From contig OX424570.1 of assembly GCA_949152475.1 (NCBI GenBank), forward strand, positions 3,274,181 to 3,338,180: a stretch of DNA of 64,000 nucleotides. Reading direction: 5' to 3'. This document shows positions 21,627 to 33,496 of this stretch, one piece after another. Position 1 is the stretch's first letter. The number at the start of each line of letters is the position of its first letter. The notes under the pieces are model-generated. The model had not been told where the DNA came from. It searched no databases and worked only from the letters and a program-made list of their open reading frames with translations. The position numbers and the translations under genes are program-made. The DNA is from Terebella lapidaria. Its lineage: Eukaryota > Annelida > Polychaeta > Terebellida > Terebellidae.

Positions 21627-22440
21627 ATACAGAGTTAAACACTTATTAGATGATTTAGTTAAGGCGGGAGTCATCCATGGCTCTCGTATAATCTTACGTT
21701 TAGGAATATCAATCGTTTTGAGTGGAGCATGAGTGTTAATTATTGTGTTGAGAGAATTTATAAAGTAGTCACAAGCTTCGTCAGTTGATTTATCATCCAA
21801 TTCCTCGTTCCAATTGATAGTATCAAGAGACCGTTTAATGTTTACAATTTGAGCATTATTCAATTTCCGACACTGGAACTGTATGGTCGACTTGGGCAGT
21901 TGTTTTTGGGCTGTAGAATTAATAAAACAAAATACAGGCAAATGGTCTGACATATCACTGACTAAAATTGCGGAGTTGACTTTGCACTGTTTGTTATGTT
22001 TAACATAAATATTGTCAATAAGAGTGGCGGAGGTATGAGTAATACGGGTAGGTTTAGTTATGGTTGGGATTAGTCCATTAGCAAAAGCGGAGTCAAGTAG
22101 GTCTGAAGTCTGTTTATGGGTATTTACCTTTAGTAGATCAAAGTTTTGATCCGTTCCAATAACTACATTTTTGAAGTTATGCAATTTCGAAAATATATCG
22201 TCATAACGTTGAAGTGATAAATTTGAATCGCTATTGGGAATGCGATATATTTCCCCAACAATTGTTTTAGAGTTTCCGGAATCAATTTCTATGAAGATAG
22301 ATTCGAATTCTCCTTCAATGAAGGAGCTAACATTTTCTTTCACTTTATATGAAAGTTCATTTCGTACATATATGGCAACACCACCACGTTTCATATTCGT
22401 CCTATGTTTCGATATTAGATTATATCCCGGAATTTCAGCC
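21627..22440 (-). CDS. LINE endonuclease domain, N-terminally truncated
   Basis: The frame starts at the 5' truncation (EIPGYNLISKHRTNMKRGG, then VAIYV) and runs to NKCLTLY at the 840-bp insertion. Apurinic-endonuclease-like features: GGVAIYVRNEL, IVGEIYRIPNS, VVIGTDQNFDLLK (the GDFN-type motif, here GTDQN), TRITHTSATLIDNIYV and the catalytic SDHLPVF. The first ~80 residues of the fold are missing. The GDxN motif carries a substitution, so activity is doubtful. This domain would nick the target DNA for LINE insertion. Confidence 0.85.
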
Positions 22441-22628
22441 AGCTGCAGCCAGCTGATGATAGGCAGCCAGCTGATGATAGGTCATAGGATAACCAATACT
22501 AGGACTATAAGTCCGGGACAATCAATCCTAGGATTGCAGGTCCTAGGAGTATAGGTCATAGTAGGATTACCAATCCTAGGATTGCAGGTCCTTGGAATTT
22601 AGGTCCTAGTAGGATTACCAATCCTAGG
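22441..22628. repeat. TCCTAGGA-motif interspersed repeat
   Basis: Near-tandem copies of ATTACCAATCCTAGGATTGC plus AGGTCCTAGGA-type strings occur here, again at 23340-23460 (after the MITE) and in more diverged form at 10510-10799 (before the LINE tail). This ties the two flanks of the nested block together. There is also a short CAGCCAGCTGATGATAGG duplication at 22445-22485. Confidence 0.6.
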
Positions 22629-23348
22629 CAGGGGCGGGTATCGGATTTTGAGAGGGGGGGCCAAAACCTTTGATCTACAGAGCGGTGAGTGAAGCGAGCC
22701 CATGTCGGCCGGGGGTCTAGGGCCCACTTAAGGGCCCCAGACGCTGAAGGTTTATGCATTCCCAATGGTGTGTTCTAGGGCTCTCCTTGGACCAATTTCA
22801 TGGCCTTGGAGAGTTTATGAATGCCTGATCTGGGGTGGATCGAGGGTTCTGAAGGAGGTCCAAGATATGAAATGTTGCGAAGCGAGTTGGCGTAGACCGA
22901 GGGTCTGAGGCCCGTTTGTGAAGCGAGCCCATGTCGGCCGGGGTTCTGGGGCCCGCTTAAGGGCCCCAAACGCTGAAGATTTATGCATCCCAATAGTGTG
23001 TTCTAGGGCTCTCCTTGGACCAATTTCATGGCCTTGGAGAGTTAAAATATTACTTAGTTTTGGACCCCATCAAATGACCAAGTGCATTTGGCCATTCAAT
23101 GGTCTCAAATCATTTATAGAAGGTGAAGGGCATAAAATGCTTTCACTGAGAACAGGTGGGTTGGCTATAGAGTGAATACATTGCTCGCGACATGGGGCCC
23201 CAGAAGTTAGAGCTACTTCCCGGTGTAATTTATCTTGAAAACACTCCCTCCCCTCTCTTTTTCTCCTTTTCCTTCTTTTTTTCTTCTTCTCTTTTTCCTT
23301 CTTTTTTTTGGGAGGGGGGGGGGGCAAGGGGGCCTGAACCCGCCCCTG
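22629..23348. mobile_element. MITE with CAGGGGCGGGT ends and a 128-bp internal duplication
   Basis: CAGGGGCGGGT at the left is mirrored by ACCCGCCCCTG at the right; CTAGG lies immediately outside both ends and may be the target duplication. A ~128-bp segment (GTGAAGCGAGCCCATGTCGG...GGCCTTGGAGAGTT) occurs twice, at about 22687-22813 and 22917-23044. A pyrimidine-rich stretch and G-run near 23230-23330 precede the right end. No coding sequence. Probably a non-autonomous hAT-like element. Confidence 0.65.
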
Positions 23349-23772
23349 CTAGGCATGCAGTTCCGTAGGACCTGCATCCGGACCTGCGGTCCTAGGACTG
23401 TAGGTCCCATGACTACTATTCCTGGGGACTACCATTCCTTTTACACCGGTCCTAGAAGCCGAAGCCCATTTGAGCCAATAAGCTATTGTCGGCCGTCTTC
23501 CGTGGGTTTGTCGTCCGTGAACTGTGTAAATTTGCCTCTGCAGGCAAAAGGATGACAAATAGATCGTATGGTTATATAAGGAGCATAGCGTATCATATAT
23601 GGTGGATATGTTGGACGTTGGTACTATGTTTATGTAATTGTGACTTCTTGAGTATAAACTCCAAGCCAACTCACTACAATTATCCTATTTTCGAAAATAT
23701 TCCCCACATTGTTTTGGGGACTAACGCCACGCCCCCCCCCCACTACCACCACCCCCTAGCTGGATCCGCCTG

Positions 23773-24265
23773 TGGTATTATCGCCACCTAAATCTACTTT
23801 TGATCAGTGGTGCATACATGTACTAGGTTAACCAGTGAATGTGAAAGCATCAACAATCGCAAAGTGCTTTCTTTCGCCCAATGTTTTCATCTCAGATCAA
23901 GCCTAATAAAGGACCCTCCTTGGCCTAATCGTCATGCAATAAACTGTTCACTTTCTTCTGAATGTGTTAAGTGTTGAATAACAATAATGGGCGCAGGTGA
24001 CGGGATTAACACCTGTTTAACACTATAATCCTATTTCGTAACCACAATATAGCTAAGCCATTCCATATCCTCCTGAAATTCCGGCAGCATCATAATTCAT
24101 ATTTTAGGGTGACACTCAATGCTGTCATGAACAGAAGAGGCAATCACACGTGTTGCGGACTTGTTTGATTCCTTGTTTGATGGTGTAGTAGATGTATTTA
24201 TGACAAATATTACACGGGAGCCGAAGGAACCAGCACATGCTAGACATCAACCCGGACTGGTCAAA
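23773..24265. other. Non-coding upstream of the CXorf65-type gene
   Basis: No repeat or coding feature was recognised. It should hold the promoter and 5' UTR of the downstream gene, but no clear core promoter element can be named. Confidence 0.4.
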
Positions 24266-27193
24266 ATGTTTGTCACCGTGCGTTTCGGAGGTTGGTCATC
24301 GCTACCTTGCTGGGAAAAAATAGGCTATATTTGAGGTCACTGGGTGTAAGATTAATAATTGCATCCCAAAATGACTGAAGCTGAATCTTTGCTGGACTCC
24401 AAAAGTTCTACGAGACCTCAATAGTCATGCTAGATGTTCCACTCGTTAGGTTTCAACACGCATCATTACTGAGTACATGCCCCAATTCTGTGGGCCATGG
24501 GGATTTTGAGGAAGAAGGCTGGAGCACATAAAATATCAATTTGCCTGAACCTGGTTGGGGGTTTGCATACCCCGTGTTATAAGCCTATACGACTGATACT
24601 GTCCTCATTATGGAAGATAAGACTGTTTTGTAATATGTGGGGAATGGTTGCGTACAAAGAGCCTAAATGTATTTACATAGTGAAGTTTGCGTTACGAAGT
24701 TCACATTATAAACTTTTTTTTGGTGATTTCGAATTTGACCTTGGATGACCTTGAGAGGTCAATACTAGAGTCATTACCAGAGGTTGCGAATTGGCTCCTA
24801 TAGACAAAATATACATTGAAAACAAAGTTTAGCTTTGTGTCATGAACTTACAGAAGGTTATGGTGCATCGTTTGTTGAGCATGAATGTAACGCAAGATGC
24901 ATCGAGTGCTCAGGGATACATGTATGTCGGCCACAAAATGCGTGATTTGGTGTTTGGAGACAAATGTCTTCGAAACAGAGCTTACATGTTTGTATTATGA
25001 ACACCAGAAAGTAACGTTAGTGCATCTCTGAGGGACCTTGAACATGACCCATGGTGACCTTTGAGTGTTCATACTTTTATTATCCAACCAATAATGTGTA
25101 AAGGTTAAAGGTTTCTAAAGTTATGTTTACCCATCAGTGAAACACGCTTTTTGGCCGTAGTTTTGTTTTGGATAATCGGATCAACTTGAAATTTTGTGTT
25201 TCTCAATTGGATATCATGCCGTAATTTTTCACAAAATTTCAGAATTCTATATTAAAAATTGAAAAAGTTGGCAATCTAACCCAATGTTAAATTTCAGTCG
25301 GAAATGTGATCAAGTAAATTCCAACAAATTCAGGGCTTTTGTCGTGTTTATGCCCATACAAAATGAGCCGAATGTGTTGATTTAGAGTCGGAAGGCATAG
25401 TCGGTGTATATTAAGTAAATATGTTTATTCTGAAGCAATATATAACTCGTACACCGAATGAAAGTTTTTTTTTGTGCAGACTGAAATTCCATGTTGGCCC
25501 GAAATTTAACATTGGGTTAGATTGCCAACTTTCTCAATTTTTGAGATAGAATTCTGAAATTTGATGAAAAATTACGGCATGATGCCCAATTAATACACAC
25601 AAGATTTCAAGTTGATCTGATTATTTATAACAAAACAACGGCCAAAAAGCGTGTTTCACTGATGGATGAACTTGAGTATATCATGAACATATGGAGTAAT
25701 ACGTTGTATAAGTGGGATCTTCTGGTGACCTTGAACTTGATCTACGAATACGATGGCCTTGACTCCTCAAAGCCGACGTTTGTGTCCATCACAAAACGTT
25801 TGAAGCAAAACTCGTGAAGATAGAGCGTATGATATGCCTATAATCATGATATTTATCATAATATTTATGATGAACAAATTTCCTTCTCGGTTCAATATAA
25901 ATATCTCAATTTTAATTCCTTTCCAGATAATCAGGAGGCAATTTTCAACGCCCAGTGTCGATGTGTTTCACTTCTAGAAACTATCCGAAACAGATGCTGT
26001 CATGAAAAAGGTAAATAATCCATAAAACGCCAAAATGTACCAAATGTGACTAGACATTCTGTCACAAACTGGAACAAGGATTATCTCTGGACATTAGCCA
26101 CATACTCTAACAGAACTGAACACGCATCAGCAGAAATGTCGAGTACATCGTACAGAATCTTCACGAATCTTCTTAAGATTGGAAAGTCAGCATAGCACAA
26201 TTAACATATGCTCATATACATGTACTGTGAGCCTTCGAGGCAGAGGGCCGCAAACCAGAAATGGCTACCAAAACCGCCAATTGGGCGTTTTTCGACAAGA
26301 AAGGCCGTTTTGATCTTTCGTGGTCATTGAATGTCAAATTCAAGGTCACCACTGAAAAACGCAATATATCATTTCGATTGTGACAACATTTAAGCTCTGC
26401 CTTGAATGTTCCAGGAGTTTACTCCATACAGCTCCCATTATGAAGGAAAAAATAGTAGAAATTTTCTAGGTCCATAAAATGGCCTGGTAAGCTAGAAATC
26501 AAGAATGAATTTGAGATCATTGTTTTAGATAAATGGGAAGGTTTCCAAGTAGGTTATCTGTACAGTGCATGCTTCTATCCTCCAGTGGAGATAGATCTAT
26601 GTGACGAGAGTGGGGCTGTGAAGCACCTGCGACAGAACCCCAGCCGGTACGGGACGGACGTGTTAGAAGAGCGCGAGACACTGGTGCTCATCCGTGTGGA
26701 CACAGGTCAGTCTTCAAACCTCGCCCATAATTGTTTTCACTCGTTGGTCTTCAAAACCTCGCCTGAAATTATCTTTACTTGTTGAAAAGTACTAGTGTTT
26801 TATTGATTATCTTCCGGTACTTGTAGGAGCAGGTGACCCCAAGTACACCCCTCTCTTGGACGATGAGTCGCTGATCACGGAAACTTTTCTGGGTGAGACA
26901 CACTCTGACAATAGTTTCTTCGGAATTTTCATAAATTTATATTTATTCATATTATTTTGGCCAAGTATGTGAATAATTGCTCTCTTTTTTTCTACGTTCT
27001 TTATTACTATTTATTATCAGCCCAGCTATCGAGCGGATACCCAGCTGAGGATTCTTGTAGACTCGACCACAGGCGCCTGAAGCATGGCAGGAAAAGCAAA
27101 CTTCGGCTAGACACAAGAGAATCCCGGATGTCGCAGGCGGCTAGGGCAGGGTTAGGTCTCATGCAACTCAAAACCAAGAATAAAGTCAAATAA
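24266..27193 (+). CDS. CXorf65: CXorf65-type protein, five exons
   Basis: Exons: 24266-24290, 25927-26010, 26586-26705, 26827-26892, 27021-27193 (stop included), 155 residues. Every junction has GT/AG and every intron is phase 1, so the frame joins without adjustment. The start MFVTVRFGD-NQEAIFN-x2-C...LLETIRNR followed by EIDLCDESGAVKHL aligns by eye with human CXorf65 (MFIYIKHGDNQ...LLHYIRKK...TIDLCDETGTMKLL). The family is conserved in animals and of unknown function. The last exon is basic (HRRLKHGRKSKLRLDTRES) and has no known domain. The first exon is only 25 nt; I chose it because the ATG context, donor phase and sequence all match the family N-terminus. Intron 1 contains a fold-back repeat (25131-25669). 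The gene is convergent with spartin. Confidence 0.88.
25131..25669. mobile_element. Fold-back element in intron 1 of the CXorf65-type gene
   Basis: CCATCAGTGAAACACGCTTT at the left is mirrored by AAAGCGTGTTTCACTGATGG at the right. Long stretches inward (GCCGTAATTTTTCACAAAATT versus its inverse; GGCAATCTAACCCAATGTTA versus TAACATTGGGTTAGATTGCC) show arms of about 200 bp around a central spacer. No coding capacity. Confidence 0.75.
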
Positions 27194-27968
27194 TGCAATA
27201 GGTTTCTCTGTGCTTTTGATTTATATAAGAGAAGTTTCATAAAGGTGTATCATCAGATATTGGCTGTTGTATGAGGCGTGTTGTGCAAAGGCATATTGCG
27301 GTATCCTAGACTAGACATTTCGGTCACGTGCAATTATGTAGGTGTATCTCTTACTTCATCAATGCTCACTTAATGATGAGAAGATAATGTTTATATGATC
27401 CAATCATAAAACTTTGACAGATAAAGGCAGTGTACATTTGCTTTATTCCCGACATGATTCTGAAATGCATTTTTACAGGAATCTACAGTAATGTATAAAC
27501 AGAAATACCTGGCTTTAATGCATTACATGTTTTGACAATAAACACGATGACAATCTTGCACTCCTGGTCTTAAATATACACGATATGGGTAATAACATGT
27601 ATGATAAGTTAAAGATCAGCCATATACAGATAAATTAACATGATCATGTACTCTCTCTCCACAACAACCACGGAGTAGCAATTACACATGTACTCCCATG
27701 TGAATGACATAACAGCTCGGCTAATTCACTGACTATTTGTTTATATCACACGACTTACACACTCATAGATGACTTGAACAGACTTGAATGCACTTGATCA
27801 CATGTAGATGACATGTATATACCTATATGTACAGCTGTGTTACCTCTGGTCAATCTCATACGACATATCATAGCTCATGTATATTCAACATATTTAATAG
27901 CATATTCTAGCAGGTTAGGTCACAAATACAAAAAGTACATTACAATACAAAAAGTACATTTACATTAT
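27194..27968. other. Intergenic, no gene seen
   Basis: 3' flank of the CXorf65-type gene; AT-rich with no recognised feature. No AATAAA signal stands out close to the stop codon. Confidence 0.4.
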
Positions 27969-28340
27969 ACCTTATTGGCCCTAATAGAATGATGTGCTCT
28001 AATAGAAAAGATACCCCCACGTTCATTATTATGTAAAGCGCATTAGAATATTTACATAGAGTCATGCGCTATATAAATGTAATAAACCTAAACCTAAAGC
28101 ACCCCCTCTTTTGCAGAAAATATTGTCATATTCTTCCCTTTATACATAAACTGTCCTTATTTTCCTATAGCTAGATCTTATATTGTTTCAAATTTCATAT
28201 TTAGCTCATGTTAATCAAACTGACACATAATAAACACTGTAAAGATCATAACAATGATTTCCCCAAAATGTCTTAAATTTTGTATATTTTTAAGGGTGCT
28301 AATGATGAAAGCACCACTCTTCCATTAGGACCAATACGGT
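27969..28340. mobile_element. MITE with ACC(G/T)TATTGGTCCTAAT ends, copy 1
   Basis: The left end ACCTTATTGGCCCTAATAG and the right end CATTAGGACCAATACGGT are imperfect inverted repeats, 372 bp apart. GATGTGCTCTAATAG and a CACCCCCTCTTTT string inside are shared with the copy at 32606-32892. Non-coding. Confidence 0.6.
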
Positions 28341-29351
28341 ATCTATCAGGTATATGGGGTATTTGAATATGATGGATAATTTTCACATAATAATGATGGA
28401 GTCATTATTGTTCAATAGGACACTTTATCAAAAGCTAAATTACCTATTGATCCAAAATGCCATATACACATCACAGTATTCTGATATACACAGATCAATC
28501 ACACATGATCAAAACCTATCAATAGTCAAGTACTGATTTAAGTTCTGACTTTTGCTACCGAGTAAGGCGAGTGAAATAGAAGATACAGAATGATTTCAAT
28601 TGATTTGCAAATATTGTAGGTACCCCATTCAAATTTCACATCCAAATCTTGTTGTCAAGTTCTCAACTTATATATCATCTTGCATAGATAGCCCATAATT
28701 TCTAACAAATGCATGCAGTCAAATCAAAGCATACTTTTTGAAAAATTTTGCCCTCTGAACACACGTTAAGCTTTAACCTCAACAATTGTAATCTGAAATC
28801 AGGCTCAAAAACAAAAAGATTGAACAGGTTTTGAAAATTGCCTGAGTACATTGTGTTTTCCAAACTGATCTCCATAGAAATCAAACTCGTACTTCCATCC
28901 CATGTTGCTGTAATACAGTACAAAGTCATCTGAGATCACGCTGGAAAAAATACAGTGGTAATGCCACAGAGATTGAGAAAGTCGCCACATTGGTTCAATC
29001 TGAATAAAACTTCTGAGGAGTTCGATTCGGGCCCACATATTTCCACACATTCGATACACTTTAGTTTTAACGTATACATATTTGTTTAACAAACATTGGG
29101 CCAAAAGTTCAACAGCCCATAAAATGTAACAAGTTTTTGACAAACACAATGTAAAGGCTATGTTTCCACTGGCATTCTGTATTGGGACAATGTACTGGGA
29201 ATATTTCATCATGTTAGAAAATTTGTACGGTCAGAAATGAAATCCTAGCAGTTGACAGCATAGAGAGCTGGATAATGGCAACTAAACACAAACTGGCACA
29301 TGAACAATTCTGCAGGAAAACGTCAACGAAAAATTATTCTTTAAACATTTC
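28341..29351. other. Spartin 3' flank, no gene seen
   Basis: Minus-strand frames at 28702-29212 (75 and 135 codons) have no recognisable content and are taken as chance or 3' UTR. Confidence 0.4.
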
Positions 29352-32226
29352 TCATGTGTCCTTGGCTTGCCGTGGCTTTTTGCTGGCTTGTTCTGGCCTG
29401 TCGGTGGCTTGTTGTTTCCCATTGTTGGCTTGTTCTTGGCCGTTACTGGCTTGCTGGGGCCTGTTGATGGCTTGACGGTGATCCTCCACTACTGCACACC
29501 CTGTGTCCTTCGCCGTGCGTTTGGCGAGTGCGGTAGGGCCGAGATTTGTCGCGTGGTATGCGGTGAAAGCGATGTTGGCCCCCGAGTACATCACATCGCC
29601 TGTCACGCTGCCAGCATCGCGGCCGTACCTGTGTGACAGACAAAATACGTACATGTAGTTAAAACATTTCAAAGAAGTGAAAGGGGTACGACACTTTCTG
29701 ACAGAACATAATGACTTTTGTATATACATAAGCTGTGGATAATTCCTGTGCAGCTGTTGGGTATTGGAATATGACTACGATGGCCAAACTCTAACAAAAT
29801 CAACACGGAACAATTAGCTCGAGTTAATGACAAAGTTATCGCATGTACATGTATTTATCGTCTGGAAAGCTCATTACAGAATGTTTTCAGGTATTTTTTC
29901 TGGTTGTTATCACTAACTTGTGTTGTACAACATGCACAGTTTCATCTGCTAGAGTTCGCGACAATGTCTTCGCAGCTTGCTCCAGGCCCACGTAAATTGT
30001 CGCCCAGCCTGCGGACAAAAAACGATCAGAGTGATTAAACGCGAACAGTTACTTTACACTTTCCAAGTACTAAGGGGCAGTACAAAATATGTTGGTCAAA
30101 CCTACGCTGGTGAAAATTTTGGTATTAGAAAGCGACTGAACATTAACTGGACCCACCCTTGAGTCCACCCGCTGCCACGGTAACCACGTCGTCGAGGGTG
30201 GACTTTCCGTCATCGTCTGGCCTTACAAACGATTCAGGGAGGTACTTCTGGCTCTGTTTGCGCAGGTGTGGTGCTGCCGACCGCGCTAGGGCCATCGTGC
30301 CCTCGCCCAGCTTCTTCACTGGAATGAGAAACAGATCCAGCAGTGTGACTGTTGTATGTAACTGGAAATTCTGTTCCTCCACAGAGTTGTATCTCCCTAT
30401 TTACCATGTGTAGGTATCTCATTGTTGTATATATATGATGTTAAGAAATTGACTCATAATGTTTGTTTGAGCTAATGAGTTTTTGTGTATACTACACAGT
30501 ACATTGACTATTTTTCTTGCGGCAACCACAGCTGCAAATGAGACGCACCAATGAAGCCACTGACTCTGACCAGGCCATCAGTTGCCTGGCGCGTGTAGTG
30601 TGCGCCTTTCTGTACGGCCGGATCCACCTTTGAAGGCTCGCGCTCTGGGGCTAAGTTCTCCTGGAGTTTGGCGGACCCACGCTTCATGAGCTGCCCGGTT
30701 TTCTCTGCACCCTTCACTACTCCCCACGTGATCCACTCGGCCGCTTTCAACGTAAGAAATGTATAACATTAACCTTCGACACTAGTCAACCATAGCAACA
30801 GGATATATTTAAGTACTAGTATCTCAGAATGATGCAGTTATGAAATACATGTACATTTGATCAAAGAACATCATACCAGCTTGGAAATATCTCTTAGTGG
30901 ATAGGAGCATGATGATAGAATTCTTGGACAGTAGGGCTGTGGTAGGAATTGTCTCCCCACTGATCAGTTCTACTCACCCGTCTCTAGACCGCGAGAAATC
31001 TTCTCACTCGTTCTTTCCTTTGCGAGGCATGGTCTGTGTGCGGCACTCTCACCAGGCGGCAGCACTGGCTCCTCACTTCCTGTCGTGGCCTGAGTTGCCA
31101 TGGTAACATTGAAGTGGAATTTACACTTATACTTATGTTATTGCTCAACTACTCTAAAGTATCATGGACAAAAATGTCTGTTTCTGACCTGGTTCCGAAG
31201 GTCAGTATGTTCATTTAATATTCTCTCAAATCGTGCCCTCTCTGTCGGGGCTGTTGAATCTGGCAGAATCACCCCCACTGCATTGCCTGCAAAAAACAAA
31301 TTAAGATGTCAGTAATTGTAGTGTTTGAATTACTATTCCCAATGAACATAAATACCAGTAATAACGAATTTCCAATACTTTTTATATTTAGCACAAATGT
31401 AGACACATGTGATTTGCTGATACACATTATAAATACATATTCCTCATGAATGTCAACAAAGCAAATTGCACATGTGAACAAATACATCAAGGCACAAACC
31501 ATCACTGCTTGATGTTACATCAGGGAAAACATATGCTCCCCAGTCGGCTTGAAGAACTGGAGACCTCCCTGGGATGAGGGGGTACGTCCAATCCGACACA
31601 CGCAGGAACACGTCCGCCACGTCCAAACCACCCCCCAAACGATCGCTCATACTGTGCTCACTGAAGCGATAGATGGCGAGGCTGCTCGGATACGAAGGAG
31701 CACTGACATAACCCTCCTTCGTGATGTAGAATATCTGGACCCCATCGCTGATCGAGAAAAGTTCTCTGGCATTGGCTTGATGTGGATCGTCGAGTTCCAG
31801 CAGCATGTCAAACTCTGACTGTGTGGGAGTGGTTGCTTCATCGTACGACGGAGGCGGGTTGTCTATAGCTTGCGCCACACCCGCGTCCGTTCTAATCATT
31901 ACCTCAACACGTCCCATGATCCGACCCCGGATTTTCTCCATTTTACTTAGCAGTTCACCCGCGCGCTTGCGTTCTGCCTCTTGCAGTTCACCCTGAGGCA
32001 CATCGAAGGCCAAGTCAACACAGTGGAGACCCTTGGAGTAGAGAGTAACAGCTTGTTCCTTCTGTCCCCCCTCGTCACACGTCAGGCCCTGTTCTATGTA
32101 CAAGTATGCTTCATCGTGATACTCTTGAATCCTTCGCAGTGCATCCCGACTCGAGGGATGACCAGACGTATTCCCCGGTCCAGGAGGCTGCTTCAGAGCC
32201 TGTCCACATGGTCCATGGCCCTCCAT
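29352..32226 (-). CDS. SPART: Spartin, seven coding exons
   Basis: Exons (transcript order): 32226-31500, 31286-31189, 31089-30978, 30743-30549, 30318-30157, 30008-29918, 29628-29352; 553 residues against 666 in human. All junctions are GT/AG and phases agree. Residues ~28-108 form an MIT domain (EYHDEAYLYIEQGL...LYSKGLHCVDLAF), which in spartin binds the ESCRT-III protein IST1. PPPSYDEA at ~124-131 holds a PPxY site for Nedd4-family WW domains. From ~305 the senescence domain begins (EKISRGLETAAEWITWGVVK, then GAEKTG), continuing with PDDDGKSTLDD and KYGRDAGSVTGDV, close to human spartin. Known roles are lipid-droplet turnover, endosomal trafficking and cytokinesis; human loss causes Troyer syndrome. 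An acceptor at 32251 shows at least one upstream 5' UTR exon. The C-terminus is a run of QAxxxxx heptads. Confidence 0.95.
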
Positions 32227-32250
32227 GATCCTACGGATACCTAGATGTGT

Positions 32251-32605
32251 CTGGAAAGATTTACAGAAAAAAAGAAATTAGTCAACACAATGGGGACTAA
32301 AGTATCCCAGCACCCCTCCAGTTCAGACATCCATGTCAGTTATAGCCTATTAGTGTTGTGGTAGAAAAGTATGCAATCTTTTTGTCATGTATCACACATT
32401 GTCCAACTGAGGACGACAACCAATTCGGGAGGTGCTCGGGTATGTCCCTGCCTGAAGTCCCCGCGAATGATTGTCACCAAAATTACACCATACCGGCACT
32501 TTAGCCCTATAGCCAGTATGTATACAGCTGTATACTTTAGTGTATAGACACGTCATCTGTAGACAGACTATAGGTAGGTCTATGTAAAATATACACAAGG
32601 GCTAT
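32251..32605. other. 5' flank/intron of spartin
   Basis: Begins with the acceptor tract of the first coding exon (CTTTCCAG on the minus strand). The non-coding first exon and promoter are expected here or further right, but none can be identified. Confidence 0.4.
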
Positions 32606-32892
32606 TACCGTAATGGTCCTAATAATGGCACGTGCTCTAATAGTAGAGCACCCCCCTCTTTTCCCCGAAAATGTTCGATTTTTGTAACCCTGATAACCTG
32701 TAGATCTTGAAGTGTTCTAATCCACTTATTTATGTTATTTGATTTGAATCATAATGAAGGGGATTGAAGGCTATAGGTATATTATTCAGTGATTTTTCTT
32801 AATTTTGACCCCAAGTTTGACCTCATTTCAGCGCGAGCTGCTGCAGGAGGTCTTGCTCTGGCTCGCCGCAATACTATTAGGACCAATACGGT
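32606..32892. mobile_element. MITE with ACCGTAATGGTCCTAAT ends, copy 2
   Basis: ACCGTAATGGTCCTAATAAT at the left and ATTAGGACCAATACGGT at the right are inverted repeats, about 286 bp apart. Same family as 27969-28340; the two copies bracket the spartin gene. Confidence 0.6.
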
Positions 32893-33496
32893 GCAACCCA
32901 GTATCCGCCCAGTACAGCATTACGAGCATATCTGATCATCGACCCTGTCCTTAATCATCGACCCCTGCAAACACTGCCCAACAGCTGTGCAAAACAGACA
33001 TCTGACAAAAACCACATTGAAAGTATCCCTAATACACATTTCAGCCCACTTCACATTTTAGTTTATTCAAGTTTTGCCCAGCCGTTTGCAGGGGTCGACG
33101 ATTAGGGAGAGGGTCGATGATTAGGTACTCTGACGCTAGGGCCTAGGCCTAAGTAAAAGTAATAGGGGTGTCAGTCAGGTTCCAAGGCAGCGAAAGCACG
33201 GAAAATGAAACAACTGCCAATATTAGTAAGCCATCAAACTTCCACTTGCGTGTAGGCCAGGAATTTACCGGTAAGCTAAGAAACGTGCTAGGTTCAGATA
33301 TATGACAAATTCTCAAATGACAAAACTCCACCGGATGTTTACATTCTGATTTGAGCATTCTTGAAATGGGCAAATTTGGAATTACCATAATTCCTGGGCT
33401 GTCGACGATATTTTAAAACGTTATGATAAAGCCACCGTAGGCAATCAATGCCGCAAATCAAGAACAAGGACGATCCTTGATACGAAACTACCAGTC
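32893..33496. other. Non-coding, no gene seen
   Basis: Contains a small inverted repeat (GTCGACGATTAGGGAGAGGGTCGATGATTAGG versus TGATCATCGACCCTGTCC at 32930-32970, given here only in parts). No other feature. Confidence 0.35.

Larger units (their letters stand above)
10800..22440 (-). mobile_element. 5'-truncated LINE with (CTA)n tail, split by two later insertions
   Basis: Read on the minus strand: an endonuclease portion (22440-21627), an insertion, the reverse transcriptase (20786-19406), a 6.9-kb LTR element, the C-terminal region (12477-11914), then a 3' UTR containing a minisatellite, ending GCACGAATAAA followed by (CTA)10 at 10829-10800. The protein reads continuously across both insertion sites when they are ignored. 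The APE-type endonuclease plus jockey/CR1/L2-like RT and the microsatellite tail fit a non-LTR retrotransposon of the jockey superfamily; the clade was not determined. The 5' end is truncated inside the endonuclease. Confidence 0.85.
10435..23772. mobile_element. Possible outer hAT-type MITE enclosing the nested block
   Basis: The left end CAGGGGCGGATCTAG...AGGGGG and the right end CCCCCTAGCTGGATCCGCCTG are imperfect inverted repeats of the CAGGGGCGGAT type seen in hAT-like MITEs. Both flanking internal regions (10455-10799 and 22441-22628 plus 23349-23460) share TCCTAGGA / CTACCATTCCT strings, as expected if they are two halves of one element split by the LINE. The 8-bp flanks are similar but not identical, so the call is tentative. 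Confidence 0.3.

Noticed and set aside
29352-29636. Plus-strand frame MPWLFAGLFWPVGGLLFPIV resembling a hydrophobic protein
   Set aside because: Antisense shadow of the Gln/Ala-rich heptad tail of spartin.
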